From contig DFXK01000009.1 of NCBI GenBank assembly GCA_002383165.1, positions 28,773 to 92,772 of the forward strand: DNA of 64,000 bases. Direction: 5' to 3'. The translations under genes and the position numbers were made by a program. The number at the start of each line of letters is the position of its first letter. Position 1 is the stretch's first letter. Shown here in pieces: positions 51,861 through 60,313 of this stretch. The notes beneath the pieces are model-generated. The model made no database searches and had not been told where the DNA came from. It saw nothing but the letters and a program-made list of their open reading frames with translations. The stretch is from Flavobacteriales bacterium UBA4110 (lineage in GTDB: Bacteria; Bacteroidota; Bacteroidia; Flavobacteriales; Weeksellaceae).

Positions 51861-52511
51861 TTAAATCTGCGGCGGTGGTCTTACAGAAAAAGCAGCAACC
51901 TTATTCTGTAATCTATTAATATTATGCGTTAAAAGAAAATTGCTTAGATATAAGAACTCTAGCAATGAACTACAATCATTACAGTAGTTAATTATACATT
52001 GCTTTGCATTATAATAATCATTACTGGGAGAAATAAAAGGAATATTTGCCAAAGCGTTTCCCGTTAGAAACCGAGTACCGTCAAGACCATTAGAAATTTT
52101 CAACGGAATTTCTTTCTCGGGTAAATCCGATATATCAATAGTCTTCTTCTTGGAAACTAAGAGTTTTTTCTCTGGCTTAGCCCTTTCAGAGTTTTGCTTT
52201 GTAGAAGACTGTACATCAGAATTTTTCGCAATAATTCTTATTTCATTATCATTAAATCTAATGACTTTGGAATATTGCTGTAGGTTTTTGTTTTTTGATA
52301 TTTGCTCATTGAACGCTTCGTCTTTTGAATAAATACAGGCATCTCCAACGACAGTGATATTTGCTGTGGCCAGAGAGTCTACATGAATTTTCTGCGCAGA
52401 AAGTGTAAAAAATGAAAAAAAAGATAATAAAAAAGATAAATGCCAGCATTTTGGTAATATACTGGCATAAGATTTTAATTTCTCAAGGAAAGGAAATAAA
52501 TTTTTTTTCAC
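51861..52511 (-). CDS. Small exported protein of unknown function, GTG start
   Basis: A 216-residue protein with no methionine codon anywhere downstream, so the GTG at 52511 is the likely start; a TACTTTTG -7 box sits 4 nt before it. A long positively charged N-region precedes the hydrophobic core HLSFLLSFFSFFTLSAQ (about residues 24-40), giving an extended signal peptide. The mature part has a Lys/Ser/Glu-rich middle (KNSDVQSSTKQNSERAKPEK) and a C-terminal cysteine pair in CIINYCNDCSSLLEFLYL. I do not recognise the family. It is the first of three genes inserted between rplL and rpoB. Confidence 0.65.
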   Translation of the reverse strand: MKKNLFPFLEKLKSYASILPKCWHLSFLLSFFSFFTLSAQKIHVDSLATANITVVGDACIYSKDEAFNEQISKNKNLQQYSKVIRFNDNEIRIIAKNSDVQSSTKQNSERAKPEKKLLVSKKKTIDISDLPEKEIPLKISNGLDGTRFLTGNALANIPFISPSNDYYNAKQCIINYCNDCSSLLEFLYLSNFLLTHNINRLQNKVAAFSVRPPPQI

Positions 52512-52515
52512 TTTG

Positions 52516-52523
52516 CAAAAGTA
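52516..52523 (-). promoter_or_regulatory. -7 element abutting the GTG start
   Basis: TACTTTTG on the minus strand ends 4 nt before the GTG start at 52511; implies a leaderless message. Confidence 0.55.
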
Positions 52524-52565
52524 ATAAAAATAATGGCTTATTATTTATAATAATAAAACTTAACA

Positions 52566-52598
52566 TAAAAAAAGCGACTAGGTGTAAACCTGTCGCTT
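52566..52598 (-). terminator. Terminator of the rplKAJL operon
   Basis: The arms AAGCGAC (52572-52578) plus GGT and ACC plus GTCGCTT (52592-52598) form an extended stem, followed on the minus strand by TTTTTTT; 22 nt after rplL. Confidence 0.88.
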
Positions 52599-52620
52599 GT
52601 CTTATATTATTGAGTAGTGA

Positions 52621-52989
52621 TTACTTCAATTCTACTTCAGCACCAGCTTCTTCAAGTTGCTTCTTAAGAGCTTCAGCCTCATCTTTAGATACACCTTGCT
52701 TGATTGGAGCAGGAGCACCATCTACGATATCTTTAGCTTCCTTAAGACCAGCACCAGTTAAATCTTTTACCAATTTAACGATAGCCAATTTAGAAGCACC
52801 TGCAGACTTAAGAATTACGTCGAATTCAGTCTTTTCTTCAGCAGCTTCACCTGCACCACCTGCAGCAACTACTACTGCAGCAGCAGCTGGCTCAATTCCG
52901 TACTCATCCTTAAGGATAGCAGCTAATTCGTTTACGTCTTTTACTGTTAAGTTTACTAGCGTTTCAGCTAAATTTTTTAAATCTGACAT
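52621..52989 (-). CDS. rplL: Ribosomal protein L7/L12
   Basis: A 122-residue stalk protein. The N-terminal dimerisation helix (LAETLVNLTVKDVNELAAIL) and the Ala/Gly-rich hinge (EPAAAAVVVAAGGAGEAAEE) precede the C-terminal factor-binding domain (KTEFDVILKSAGASKLAIVK, LTGAGLKEAKDIVDGAP). Multiple copies form the stalk that recruits EF-Tu and EF-G. It is the last gene of the rplK-rplA-rplJ-rplL operon and is followed by a terminator instead of the usual rpoB. Confidence 0.98.
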   Translation of the reverse strand: MSDLKNLAETLVNLTVKDVNELAAILKDEYGIEPAAAAVVVAAGGAGEAAEEKTEFDVILKSAGASKLAIVKLVKDLTGAGLKEAKDIVDGAPAPIKQGVSKDEAEALKKQLEEAGAEVELK

Positions 52990-53037
52990 TGTTGTAATGT
53001 TTTTTTGTTGATTATTTATCTATTTTTTTGAGTGTAA

Positions 53038-53628
53038 TTATTCAGCAGCTGGAGCTTCTCCTTCTGCAGCAGCTTCTGGAGTTTCAGTAGCTGGAGTTTC
53101 TTCTACAGCAGGAGTTGCAACTTCTTCAGTCGTCGCTTCTCCAGCAGCTTCAGATTTGTTTTGAAGAGCAGAAACAACTCTTTGGATTGGAGACTGAAGC
53201 AATCCGATGATTTCACCGATCATTTCTTCTCTAGACTTGATATTAACTAAAGTATCAAGGTTGTTATCTCCAACGTAGAATGTCTCTTGAACGAAAGCTG
53301 ACTTAAGTGCCGGCTTCTCTTCTTTCTTTCTGAAATCCTTGATTAATTTTGCTGGAGCGTTCGCCGTTTCAGCAATCATAATCGCAGAGTTACCTTTGAA
53401 AGACTGGAACATCTCAGAGTAATCTACACCTTCAATTTGTTCCATTGCCTTTTGTAAAAGTGTATTTTTTACAACTTTCACTTTAATATTTTGCTTGAAA
53501 GCCTGTCTTCTGAAATCAGAAGATTTTCCAGCGTTCAAACCTTCTAGATCTGCTACATAAACTACTTTTGCATCCTGAAGCAAAACTTTGATCTCTTGTA
53601 TTGCTACAACTTTTTGGTCTTTTGTCAT
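53038..53628 (-). CDS. rplJ: Ribosomal protein L10 with acidic tail
   Basis: A 196-residue stalk-base protein. The rRNA-binding body (KNTLLQKAMEQIEGVDYSEM, FKGNSAIMIAETANAP) is normal, and the C-terminal L7/L12-binding helix follows. The last roughly 40 residues are Glu/Ala/Pro/Thr only (TTEEVATPAVEETPATETPE), an extended acidic tail beyond the usual L10 length of about 165-175. It binds L7/L12 dimers and, in E. coli, regulates its own operon. Gap of 17 nt to rplA. Confidence 0.97.
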   Translation of the reverse strand: MTKDQKVVAIQEIKVLLQDAKVVYVADLEGLNAGKSSDFRRQAFKQNIKVKVVKNTLLQKAMEQIEGVDYSEMFQSFKGNSAIMIAETANAPAKLIKDFRKKEEKPALKSAFVQETFYVGDNNLDTLVNIKSREEMIGEIIGLLQSPIQRVVSALQNKSEAAGEATTEEVATPAVEETPATETPEAAAEGEAPAAE

Positions 53629-53645
53629 TGTCTTTAGGATTAAAA

Positions 53646-54338
53646 TTAGTTAACAGATTTAGTATCAATTGCAATTCCTGGGCTCATTGTAGAAGACAAA
53701 TAGATTGACTTCACATAAGTACCTTTTGCAGCAGTCGGCTTCAACTTGATTAATGTCGAGATTAATTCTTGAGCATTTTCTTTAAGTTTAGCAGCATCGA
53801 AAGACACTTTACCGATACCAGCGTGGATGATACCATATTTATCTACTTTGAAATCGATTTTACCAGACTTCACTTCAGAAACTGCTTTCCCGATTTCCAT
53901 CGTTACAGTACCTGATTTAGGGTTTGGCATAAGACCTCTTGGTCCTAAAACTCTACCCAATGGTCCTAATTTACCCATTACAGCTGGCATTGTTACGATA
54001 ACGTCAACATCTGTCCAACCTTCTTTGATTTTTTGCAAATACTCATCAAGACCAACATAATCAGCACCAGCCTCTTTAGCTTCTGCTTCTTTATCCGGAG
54101 TTACAAGAGCAAGAACTTTCACGTCCTTACCTGTTCCGTGAGGAAGAGATACTACACCTCTTACCATTTGGTTTGCTTTTCTTGGATCTACACCTAGTCT
54201 AACAGCGATATCTACAGACGCGTCAAACTTTGCGAAATTTACTTCTTTCACTAAAGCAGATGCTTCGTCAAGATTATAAATTTTGTTTTTTTCTACTTTG
54301 CTTAAAGCTTCCTTTTGCTTCTTCGTTAATTTTGCCAT
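53646..54338 (-). CDS. rplA: Ribosomal protein L1
   Basis: A 230-residue L1 stalk protein. The domain I/II segments are typical: DEASALVKEVNFAKFDASVD, RLGVDPRKANQMVRGVVSLP, GTGKDVKVLALVTPDKEAEA and PRGLMPNPKSGTVT. It binds 23S rRNA at the E site and also represses its own mRNA in many bacteria. It sits between rplK (11 nt) and rplJ (17 nt) in the operon. Confidence 0.98.
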   Translation of the reverse strand: MAKLTKKQKEALSKVEKNKIYNLDEASALVKEVNFAKFDASVDIAVRLGVDPRKANQMVRGVVSLPHGTGKDVKVLALVTPDKEAEAKEAGADYVGLDEYLQKIKEGWTDVDVIVTMPAVMGKLGPLGRVLGPRGLMPNPKSGTVTMEIGKAVSEVKSGKIDFKVDKYGIIHAGIGKVSFDAAKLKENAQELISTLIKLKPTAAKGTYVKSIYLSSTMSPGIAIDTKSVN

Positions 54339-54349
54339 TTCTCTAAGTT

Positions 54350-54793
54350 TTAAGCGTTAGTTGGTTTAGTTCCTGTTACTCTCAATCCCATAGATCTAGC
54401 AGTACCTGCAACCATAGAAAGAGCTGAATCCAAAGTAAAGCAGTTAAGATCTGCCATCTTATCTTCAGCAATCTTTTGAACCTGAGCCCAAGTTACAGCA
54501 CCTACTTTGTTTCTGTTTGGTTCTCCGGAACCTCCTTTGATTTTTGCAGCATCCATCAATTGGATTGCAGCAGGAGGGGTTTTGATTACGAATTCAAAAG
54601 ATTTGTCTTCGTACACAGTAATAACTACTGGCAAAACCTGCCCAGGCTTATCCTGAGTTCTTCCGTTAAATTGTTTACAAAACTCCATGATGTTCACACC
54701 CGCAGAACCCAAAGCTGGACCTACTGGTGGAGAAGGGTTAGCAGCGCCACCTTTCACCTGAAGTTTTACCATTTTAAAGACTTTTTTAGCCAT
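54350..54793 (-). CDS. rplK: Ribosomal protein L11
   Basis: A 147-residue protein of the GTPase-associated centre. KMVKLQVKGGAANPSPPVGP and ALGSAGVNIMEFCKQFNGRT are the N-terminal signature. The C-terminal rRNA domain has GGSGEPNRNKVGAVTWAQVQ and TARSMGLRVTG. It is first in the operon, with a consensus promoter about 97 nt upstream. The roughly 90 nt leader holds no obvious terminator. Confidence 0.98.
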   Translation of the reverse strand: MAKKVFKMVKLQVKGGAANPSPPVGPALGSAGVNIMEFCKQFNGRTQDKPGQVLPVVITVYEDKSFEFVIKTPPAAIQLMDAAKIKGGSGEPNRNKVGAVTWAQVQKIAEDKMADLNCFTLDSALSMVAGTARSMGLRVTGTKPTNA

Positions 54794-54889
54794 TTTTTGT
54801 TTTTTAAATTTGAATAATTAATGAATTTGGAAGCATTTATTATTCAGCAGGTTATCCATTCTCACATTAGAAACCCACTTTTCGGTTTG

Positions 54890-54920
54890 CAAAAGTATTA
54901 TTTTTTTTTGAATCTACAAA
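54890..54920 (-). promoter_or_regulatory. rplK operon promoter, full consensus
   Basis: Minus-strand TTTG (54917-54920), 19 nt spacer, TACTTTTG (54890-54897), matching both boxes of the Bacteroidota consensus. It drives rplK-rplA-rplJ-rplL, here separated from nusG. Confidence 0.8.
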
Positions 54921-54945
54921 CGGAAACTAAATATTTATTTGAAAA

Positions 54946-54990
54946 TAATAAAAAATAAGTGGTTGTATCATAGCGCGATACAACCACTCA
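54946..54990 (-). terminator. Terminator of the trehalose operon
   Basis: A perfect 12 bp stem AGTGGTTGTATC (54958-54969) / GATACAACCACT (54977-54988) with T-rich minus-strand tail. Confidence 0.92.
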
Positions 54991-55012
54991 AAAAATTTGA
55001 TCTAAGTTAATT

Positions 55013-56077
55013 TCATTTTTGCCAAAGTAGAAAATTATACAAACTTCTACGCCAAGTTAGCCATTCGTGATATGTTTCTAGAGATATGTAAGATTTGAAT
55101 GGAATCTTTCTCTCCCTGAATTCTTTTTCTAAAATAGTTTTAAAATTAATAAAACGCTCATTCTCAAGACTTCCAATACTTAAGAAAAATTTTTGTTTAC
55201 TTAAATTCTCTGTTTTTATTTTAGCAAACTTATCTTCTACTACATTACTGTATAGTACAGGACTAAACATCCCAACTTTTGAAAACACTTCTGGATGATC
55301 TGTCCCAATTTTGAAAGCTTGATAGCTTCCTTTTGATAAACCTGCGATGCCTTTTTTTGAAAGAAAAAATTCTTTTTCTAATTCTGGTAAAACTTGATTT
55401 ATCAATTCTTTTTCTATTAATGTAATCTCAGACAAAGTCTCATCTTCTAAATTTTTGTAAGAAATCTCGCTCTTAACATCACCATTTAACATCAAAACAA
55501 TCAAAGGTTTTATTTTTTTCTCGGAGATAAGATTGTCCAAGACATTTTGAATTTTCCCTTGTTTTACCCAACCAGAAGCATCTTCTCCTGCGCCATGATA
55601 CAAAACCAATAACGGGTATCTTTTCTTAATCGAAAAACCAAAAGGTTTGTAAAGAAAATATTCTTCTTCAGAGGTTTTATGAATTGTCCGTTTTTCTATT
55701 AATCCTTTTTGATTGGTTTTTGGCTCAAAAAAAGTTTCATTAGAATTAATTTCGAAAGCATTAACATCTTGATTGTAACCAAAATAAGTCTCCTCTTTGG
55801 GTAACAAATACTTTTTATCATTTATCAAAATCCAAAAGTAATGGAAGCCAATTGGCATTGGAGGCGTTTCTACAGTCCAATACCCAAGGTTGTTTTTTGA
55901 TATTTTGTAATCTGAATTAGCAAAAAAATCAGGACCTTGCAACTTTATATTTACCGAGTCTTTCAATAAGGTATTAATATGCAGTTTATTTTCAGAATCA
56001 ACTTCAATTAATCTTTGAGCATTACTATTCTGAAAAGCAATCATTAATAAAACAACTAATAATATTCTCTTTTTCAC
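55013..56077 (-). CDS. Exported esterase (enterochelin-esterase/esterase D-like)
   Basis: A 354-residue protein with signal peptide KKRILLVVLLMIAFQNSNAQ. An N-terminal Ig/E-set domain (about 25-125: GYWTVETPPMPIGFHYFWI) is followed by a serine hydrolase: LLVLYHGAGEDASGW, nucleophile elbow GLSKGSYQAF (Ser in GxSxG), and the catalytic His in YHEWLTWRRSL, a characteristic end of this subfamily. Related enzymes remove acyl or carbohydrate esters. Its gene is the last one of the trehalose operon, 12 nt after the TonB receptor gene, so the product probably acts in the periplasm on the imported compound. Confidence 0.88.
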   Translation of the reverse strand: MKKRILLVVLLMIAFQNSNAQRLIEVDSENKLHINTLLKDSVNIKLQGPDFFANSDYKISKNNLGYWTVETPPMPIGFHYFWILINDKKYLLPKEETYFGYNQDVNAFEINSNETFFEPKTNQKGLIEKRTIHKTSEEEYFLYKPFGFSIKKRYPLLVLYHGAGEDASGWVKQGKIQNVLDNLISEKKIKPLIVLMLNGDVKSEISYKNLEDETLSEITLIEKELINQVLPELEKEFFLSKKGIAGLSKGSYQAFKIGTDHPEVFSKVGMFSPVLYSNVVEDKFAKIKTENLSKQKFFLSIGSLENERFINFKTILEKEFRERKIPFKSYISLETYHEWLTWRRSLYNFLLWQK

Positions 56078-56089
56078 AATCCAAAAATA

Positions 56090-58729
56090 CTATAGTTTAT
56101 AAACAACCGTCAAAAAATATGATCTCGGTGGGTTGGCAACTGTAAAATATGGCGAATTATTTGCGACAGCAGCTTGGTATAATTCTGGAGTAAAAGAATC
56201 CAAAGTGCCTCTTTGTTCTGCATAGGAACCAGGACGAAGCCAACTCATCACTGCATAATTGTCAAATAAATTATTCACATTAAATGAAGCAGAAATACTC
56301 TCTGAAAAATTGTATCCTAAAGCAAAATCAAACAAAGAAAAAGATGGTAGTTTGAAAGCATTTCTGTTGTTGGCTTGTCTTTCTCCCATATAATTCCAAG
56401 TTAAAAATGTATAGAACTTATTTTTAGAATACATTGGTGTGATGTTAAAAAATGCTCTAGGTGTTGCGGATGTTTCATTTCCACTAAAATCTCCTTTGAT
56501 ATCATCTTGCGGACCTGCTGCATTGGTAATCCAGAATGTTCCGTTTGTAATTTTGGATTTTTGAAGTGTTGCTACTGCTCTGATGCTAAAATTATCAATT
56601 GGACGAACGGTGGTTTCTATTTCTACTCCAAAAGTTTTAAAATCATTGTATAGAGTTGGCAGCGCGTAGAAACTTCCGTCTGGCATAGTAGCAAAACCAC
56701 CTGCAGGAACGTTTTTCAAAACACTATAGAATGGTGTTACAAATAGATCAAATGCGTTATATTTGGCTTTTATACCAGCTTCTATTTGATCTGTAGTTCT
56801 TTTTTGAGGATCCAAAAACTGGATAGTTGTGACACGGTTTGTAGCAAAATAAACATCCAAATCTGGTGCTTTGTTTCCGTGAGAATACCTTCCGTAAACA
56901 GCCAAATTGGTATTAATCCTATAATTAAGTGCTGCAGAATAAGCAAAAGTTTCTAGAGTCCGGTTATAATTTACGGTTTGTGCGTAATCCAAAATAGTAT
57001 TATCATATAAAGTATAAGGATTGTTGTCTAAACCAGAAGCAACTTTCAGATAAGTTCTTGTATTATGCCCCTTTACATTTCCGTTTTCATAACGCACACC
57101 CCAATCTAGAGTTAATGCTGGTGTAATATCCCAAGTATGACCAAAGAAACCTGCCAGTTGACGTTGCTTAGCATAAAAACCTAGCAAAACACCATTGTTC
57201 CCGGGAAACTGAGCCACTCCATTTGGATTGGTAATCTGATAATTTCCTCCTAAACCATTGATACTCCCATTGAAATCTACTGTTAAAATACGAGGCTGGG
57301 GCTCCAATGTTGTAAATGATACACCTCCACCACCGGAAACTCTCGCAGCATCAGAATATCCAAAATAACCACCTAAAGAAAAACTCATAGTTCTCCATTT
57401 TTTGTTAATTGTGAATTGTTCTAGTAATTCCTCTACCCTATTTTCATAAAGATTCAAAGGAGTTACAAAAACAGAGTTGGCACCCAATGACTGATTGGTT
57501 AAATTATTTTGATTAACAGAATAGATAGGCGTTGTGCCAGTATTTGGAGCTGCTGCATTTACACTCAACATTGTTTGCCCTGTTATCAAATCTCTAAAAT
57601 TATATGTCCCAAATCCAGTTGCTCCAACCAAATTATAAAGCGCGGTAGATGTTGCAGAAATAATAGATGTAGAACTGGATGTATTATAAATAACATCATT
57701 ATTAGAATAACGTATTTTATTATCCAGAGTCCAACCTTCTCCCAATTTGTGATCCCAATTCACACCTATCGAGCGATATTTGCTATTAACCAAGTTACTA
57801 GAATTATAATTGAGCGTTCCACCTTCTACAAAATTTTGCTGAGTGTATTGCACCTCCGGAAGCAAAACCGAAGAACTATTATTGAAGCCTTCTGCTACTT
57901 TTGGATCCGTAAAACCTCTAGTTGGCAAAGACATAGAGTATCCGTTTTTATCATTCAAATATTTTAAATAGACTTTTACAGAACCTCTATTATACTTCTT
58001 TACAATATTCATCTTAATTTGGCCTCCATTATTTAGCGCATAATCTCCAGGATTTCTTGCACCCTCATCATACCGATAAAAACCACCAAAATTATAGAAC
58101 CAATTATTACCCAAAGGACCACCAAAATTAATATCCGTTCTATACAATCCACTGGTATTAGCACCTTGGAAACCAGTTCTAAATCTTACTTCTCCAGCAA
58201 ATTTATTACCTCCTGTTTTTGAAATATAATTGAAAATCCCACCAGGCGCATTAGCTGTAGTGATAGATGATGAACCTCCACGTACAGCGTCTAATTGATC
58301 TATTGTGGCATCTGCACGGAGAAAAAAATCTGGCCCATAATTAAAATAAGTTGTATTGGTAATAGGCAAACCATCTTCTTGCATTGAAACATACTCATAA
58401 CCAAAACTTCCGTCTTGTGTTCCTATTGTAATTCCGCGAGAAGCAATAGAGTTACGGATTTCACCATTCGAAGAATTTACATAAACTCCTGGTACGTTTT
58501 TCAACAGATCCGCTGCGCTGTTGGGTGTTTGTTTTTCTATGAAATCTTTTTTAAGAACGCTGATCGCAATTGGAGAATTCATTTTCAATCTTTTATCAAA
58601 AACTCCAGTTACAACTACTTCGTCTATATTATTAGATTTTAGAGAATCGTTCTCGGTCTGTTGCCCATAAACATTTTGAAAGTATAGCGAAGCAATGCCT
58701 ACCATCAAAAAATACGCTTTTCTTTTCAT
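56090..58729 (-). CDS. TonB-dependent outer-membrane receptor, no SusD partner
   Basis: An 879-residue receptor. The signal peptide ends near NVYGQQ. The TonB box-like DEVVVTG (about 36-42) precedes the plug (PNSAADLLKNVPGVYVNSSN, then DQLDAVRGGSSSITTANAPG) and a 22-strand barrel ending SYFLTVVYKL. It lacks the N-terminal carboxypeptidase-like domain of SusC proteins, and no SusD gene is adjacent, so it is a classical receptor rather than a SusCD pair. The genomic setting (trehalase, sugar permease, esterase) suggests a trehalose or trehalose-ester substrate. It follows the trehalase gene by 19 nt. Confidence 0.92.
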   Translation of the reverse strand: MKRKAYFLMVGIASLYFQNVYGQQTENDSLKSNNIDEVVVTGVFDKRLKMNSPIAISVLKKDFIEKQTPNSAADLLKNVPGVYVNSSNGEIRNSIASRGITIGTQDGSFGYEYVSMQEDGLPITNTTYFNYGPDFFLRADATIDQLDAVRGGSSSITTANAPGGIFNYISKTGGNKFAGEVRFRTGFQGANTSGLYRTDINFGGPLGNNWFYNFGGFYRYDEGARNPGDYALNNGGQIKMNIVKKYNRGSVKVYLKYLNDKNGYSMSLPTRGFTDPKVAEGFNNSSSVLLPEVQYTQQNFVEGGTLNYNSSNLVNSKYRSIGVNWDHKLGEGWTLDNKIRYSNNDVIYNTSSSTSIISATSTALYNLVGATGFGTYNFRDLITGQTMLSVNAAAPNTGTTPIYSVNQNNLTNQSLGANSVFVTPLNLYENRVEELLEQFTINKKWRTMSFSLGGYFGYSDAARVSGGGGVSFTTLEPQPRILTVDFNGSINGLGGNYQITNPNGVAQFPGNNGVLLGFYAKQRQLAGFFGHTWDITPALTLDWGVRYENGNVKGHNTRTYLKVASGLDNNPYTLYDNTILDYAQTVNYNRTLETFAYSAALNYRINTNLAVYGRYSHGNKAPDLDVYFATNRVTTIQFLDPQKRTTDQIEAGIKAKYNAFDLFVTPFYSVLKNVPAGGFATMPDGSFYALPTLYNDFKTFGVEIETTVRPIDNFSIRAVATLQKSKITNGTFWITNAAGPQDDIKGDFSGNETSATPRAFFNITPMYSKNKFYTFLTWNYMGERQANNRNAFKLPSFSLFDFALGYNFSESISASFNVNNLFDNYAVMSWLRPGSYAEQRGTLDSFTPELYQAAVANNSPYFTVANPPRSYFLTVVYKL

Positions 58730-58748
58730 ATCTTATAGTTATTTAAGG

Positions 58749-60233
58749 TTAATTGTTTATTTTCAAATAAACTCCATTAGTCCATCCAAACCCATCTTGA
58801 TTTGGATATTCTCCTCCACCTGCAATAGTTTTCACATCCACCGCATTATACTTTTCCATCAGTTTTCCTACATTATTATATACTCTCTCAACATTTTTAC
58901 TCCAATTAGTTTTTATTTCATCTGCCACATCATCAAAGCCATATTTTTTCATCGCGGTATAACCTATCCATTGGTTAGGCGCCCAAGCATTAGGAAAATC
59001 CCATTGTTCTCCTGTTTGTTTTGTAGTTGTCACCAGACCACCTGGATGCAAGAACTTTTTGGAAACCCAATATTTCATATCTAAAGCTTGTTGCATATTG
59101 GAAAAACCCAGAAATAATGGATAGAGAGAAGCAATATGCTCTGATGATGTCTGTTCATTTTTTAAGAAGTTGAAGTCTCTGTAAATTTTTGATTCTTTAT
59201 CCCAAAAATATTTTTCAATATTTGATAGACGTTGATCTGCCAATGATTGGTATTTTTTTTCTAAAGCCAAATTTTCTTTAATACGAGAAGCCTTTGCAAG
59301 TGTATTTTCAAGATTCCAAAGAAGAGAGTTGAGATCTATTTGTGCCAATTCTAGGGTATTGATGGTTTTAATACTCTCACCATCTGCGAACCATCTACTA
59401 GAAAAATCCCATCCAGACTCACAAGCTGCTCTTATATTTCTATAAAATTCTCGATTCTCGGAAGTTTTAAAATCTTTAACATCTATCAAATAACTTTCTG
59501 GGCGAGGGAGATTTTCATCATCGTAATATCGATTAAGAATATCGCCATCATTAGTTTTTAAAACCCTTTTATAAGATTGCCCAAATTCTAAATTTTCTTC
59601 CCCACTCATCCAAAACTGATATTCTTTTTCCAATGTTTCGAAATACTGTAAGTAGATTTTTTCATCATTTGTGCTTTCATAAATCAAATCCAACATCAAA
59701 GAAAAATAGGGTGGCTGTGAACGAGTTAAGAAATAACTCCTGCTTGCATTTGGAACAAATCCATAATTCATTATCAGGTAAGAGCAATTCTCCACGATAT
59801 TTTTCATCATTTCGATATTTCCGGAAACCTGCAATCCGAGCATCACAAAATAACTGTCCCAATAAAAAAACTCAATGAATCTTCCCCCAGGAACAATATA
59901 TGGCTTCGGAAGCCCCAAAAGTGTCCCTCTTTCTTCATAAGCTGTTTTTGTAAGCTGGTTCCAAAGCTTCTTAATATGTTCTTTGATAGGTAATTTGTCT
60001 GCAGAAATATCATTCCCTTTTTCTGATAATTTCTCTAAAAAGAAATTTCGTAAGACAAAATCTTTCAAATCAAAATCAATATGATTTTTTTCTTCTTCAT
60101 ACTTCGTCTCGATTTCAGCAATTGGAAATAACGGAATCGCATCGACCATTGTTTTTTGGTCTTCGAAAATCTCAGCTTGTTGAACAGCTTCAAACAGATT
60201 ATAAAAATCTTTTATATCGATATAATTTTTCAT
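58749..60233 (-). CDS. treF: Cytoplasmic alpha,alpha-trehalase (GH37)
   Basis: A 494-residue glycoside hydrolase family 37 enzyme that splits trehalose into two glucoses. Signature 1 is PGGRFIEFFYWDSYFVML. The catalytic Asp lies in CESGWDFSSRWF, and signature 2 is GEQWDFPNAWAPNQWIG. The late motif GGEYPNQDGFGWTNGV carries the family general base. No signal peptide is present, so the enzyme acts inside the cell after import. It lies between the MFS transporter (80 nt upstream) and the TonB receptor (19 nt downstream). Confidence 0.95.
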   Translation of the reverse strand: MKNYIDIKDFYNLFEAVQQAEIFEDQKTMVDAIPLFPIAEIETKYEEEKNHIDFDLKDFVLRNFFLEKLSEKGNDISADKLPIKEHIKKLWNQLTKTAYEERGTLLGLPKPYIVPGGRFIEFFYWDSYFVMLGLQVSGNIEMMKNIVENCSYLIMNYGFVPNASRSYFLTRSQPPYFSLMLDLIYESTNDEKIYLQYFETLEKEYQFWMSGEENLEFGQSYKRVLKTNDGDILNRYYDDENLPRPESYLIDVKDFKTSENREFYRNIRAACESGWDFSSRWFADGESIKTINTLELAQIDLNSLLWNLENTLAKASRIKENLALEKKYQSLADQRLSNIEKYFWDKESKIYRDFNFLKNEQTSSEHIASLYPLFLGFSNMQQALDMKYWVSKKFLHPGGLVTTTKQTGEQWDFPNAWAPNQWIGYTAMKKYGFDDVADEIKTNWSKNVERVYNNVGKLMEKYNAVDVKTIAGGGEYPNQDGFGWTNGVYLKINN

Positions 60234-60313
60234 TTGTATATATTAAATTTTCAAAGGTCAAATGGTACACTCATATCATTTTTTCTTCGAAAGAATTTTT
60301 GAATGCCTGTGTT

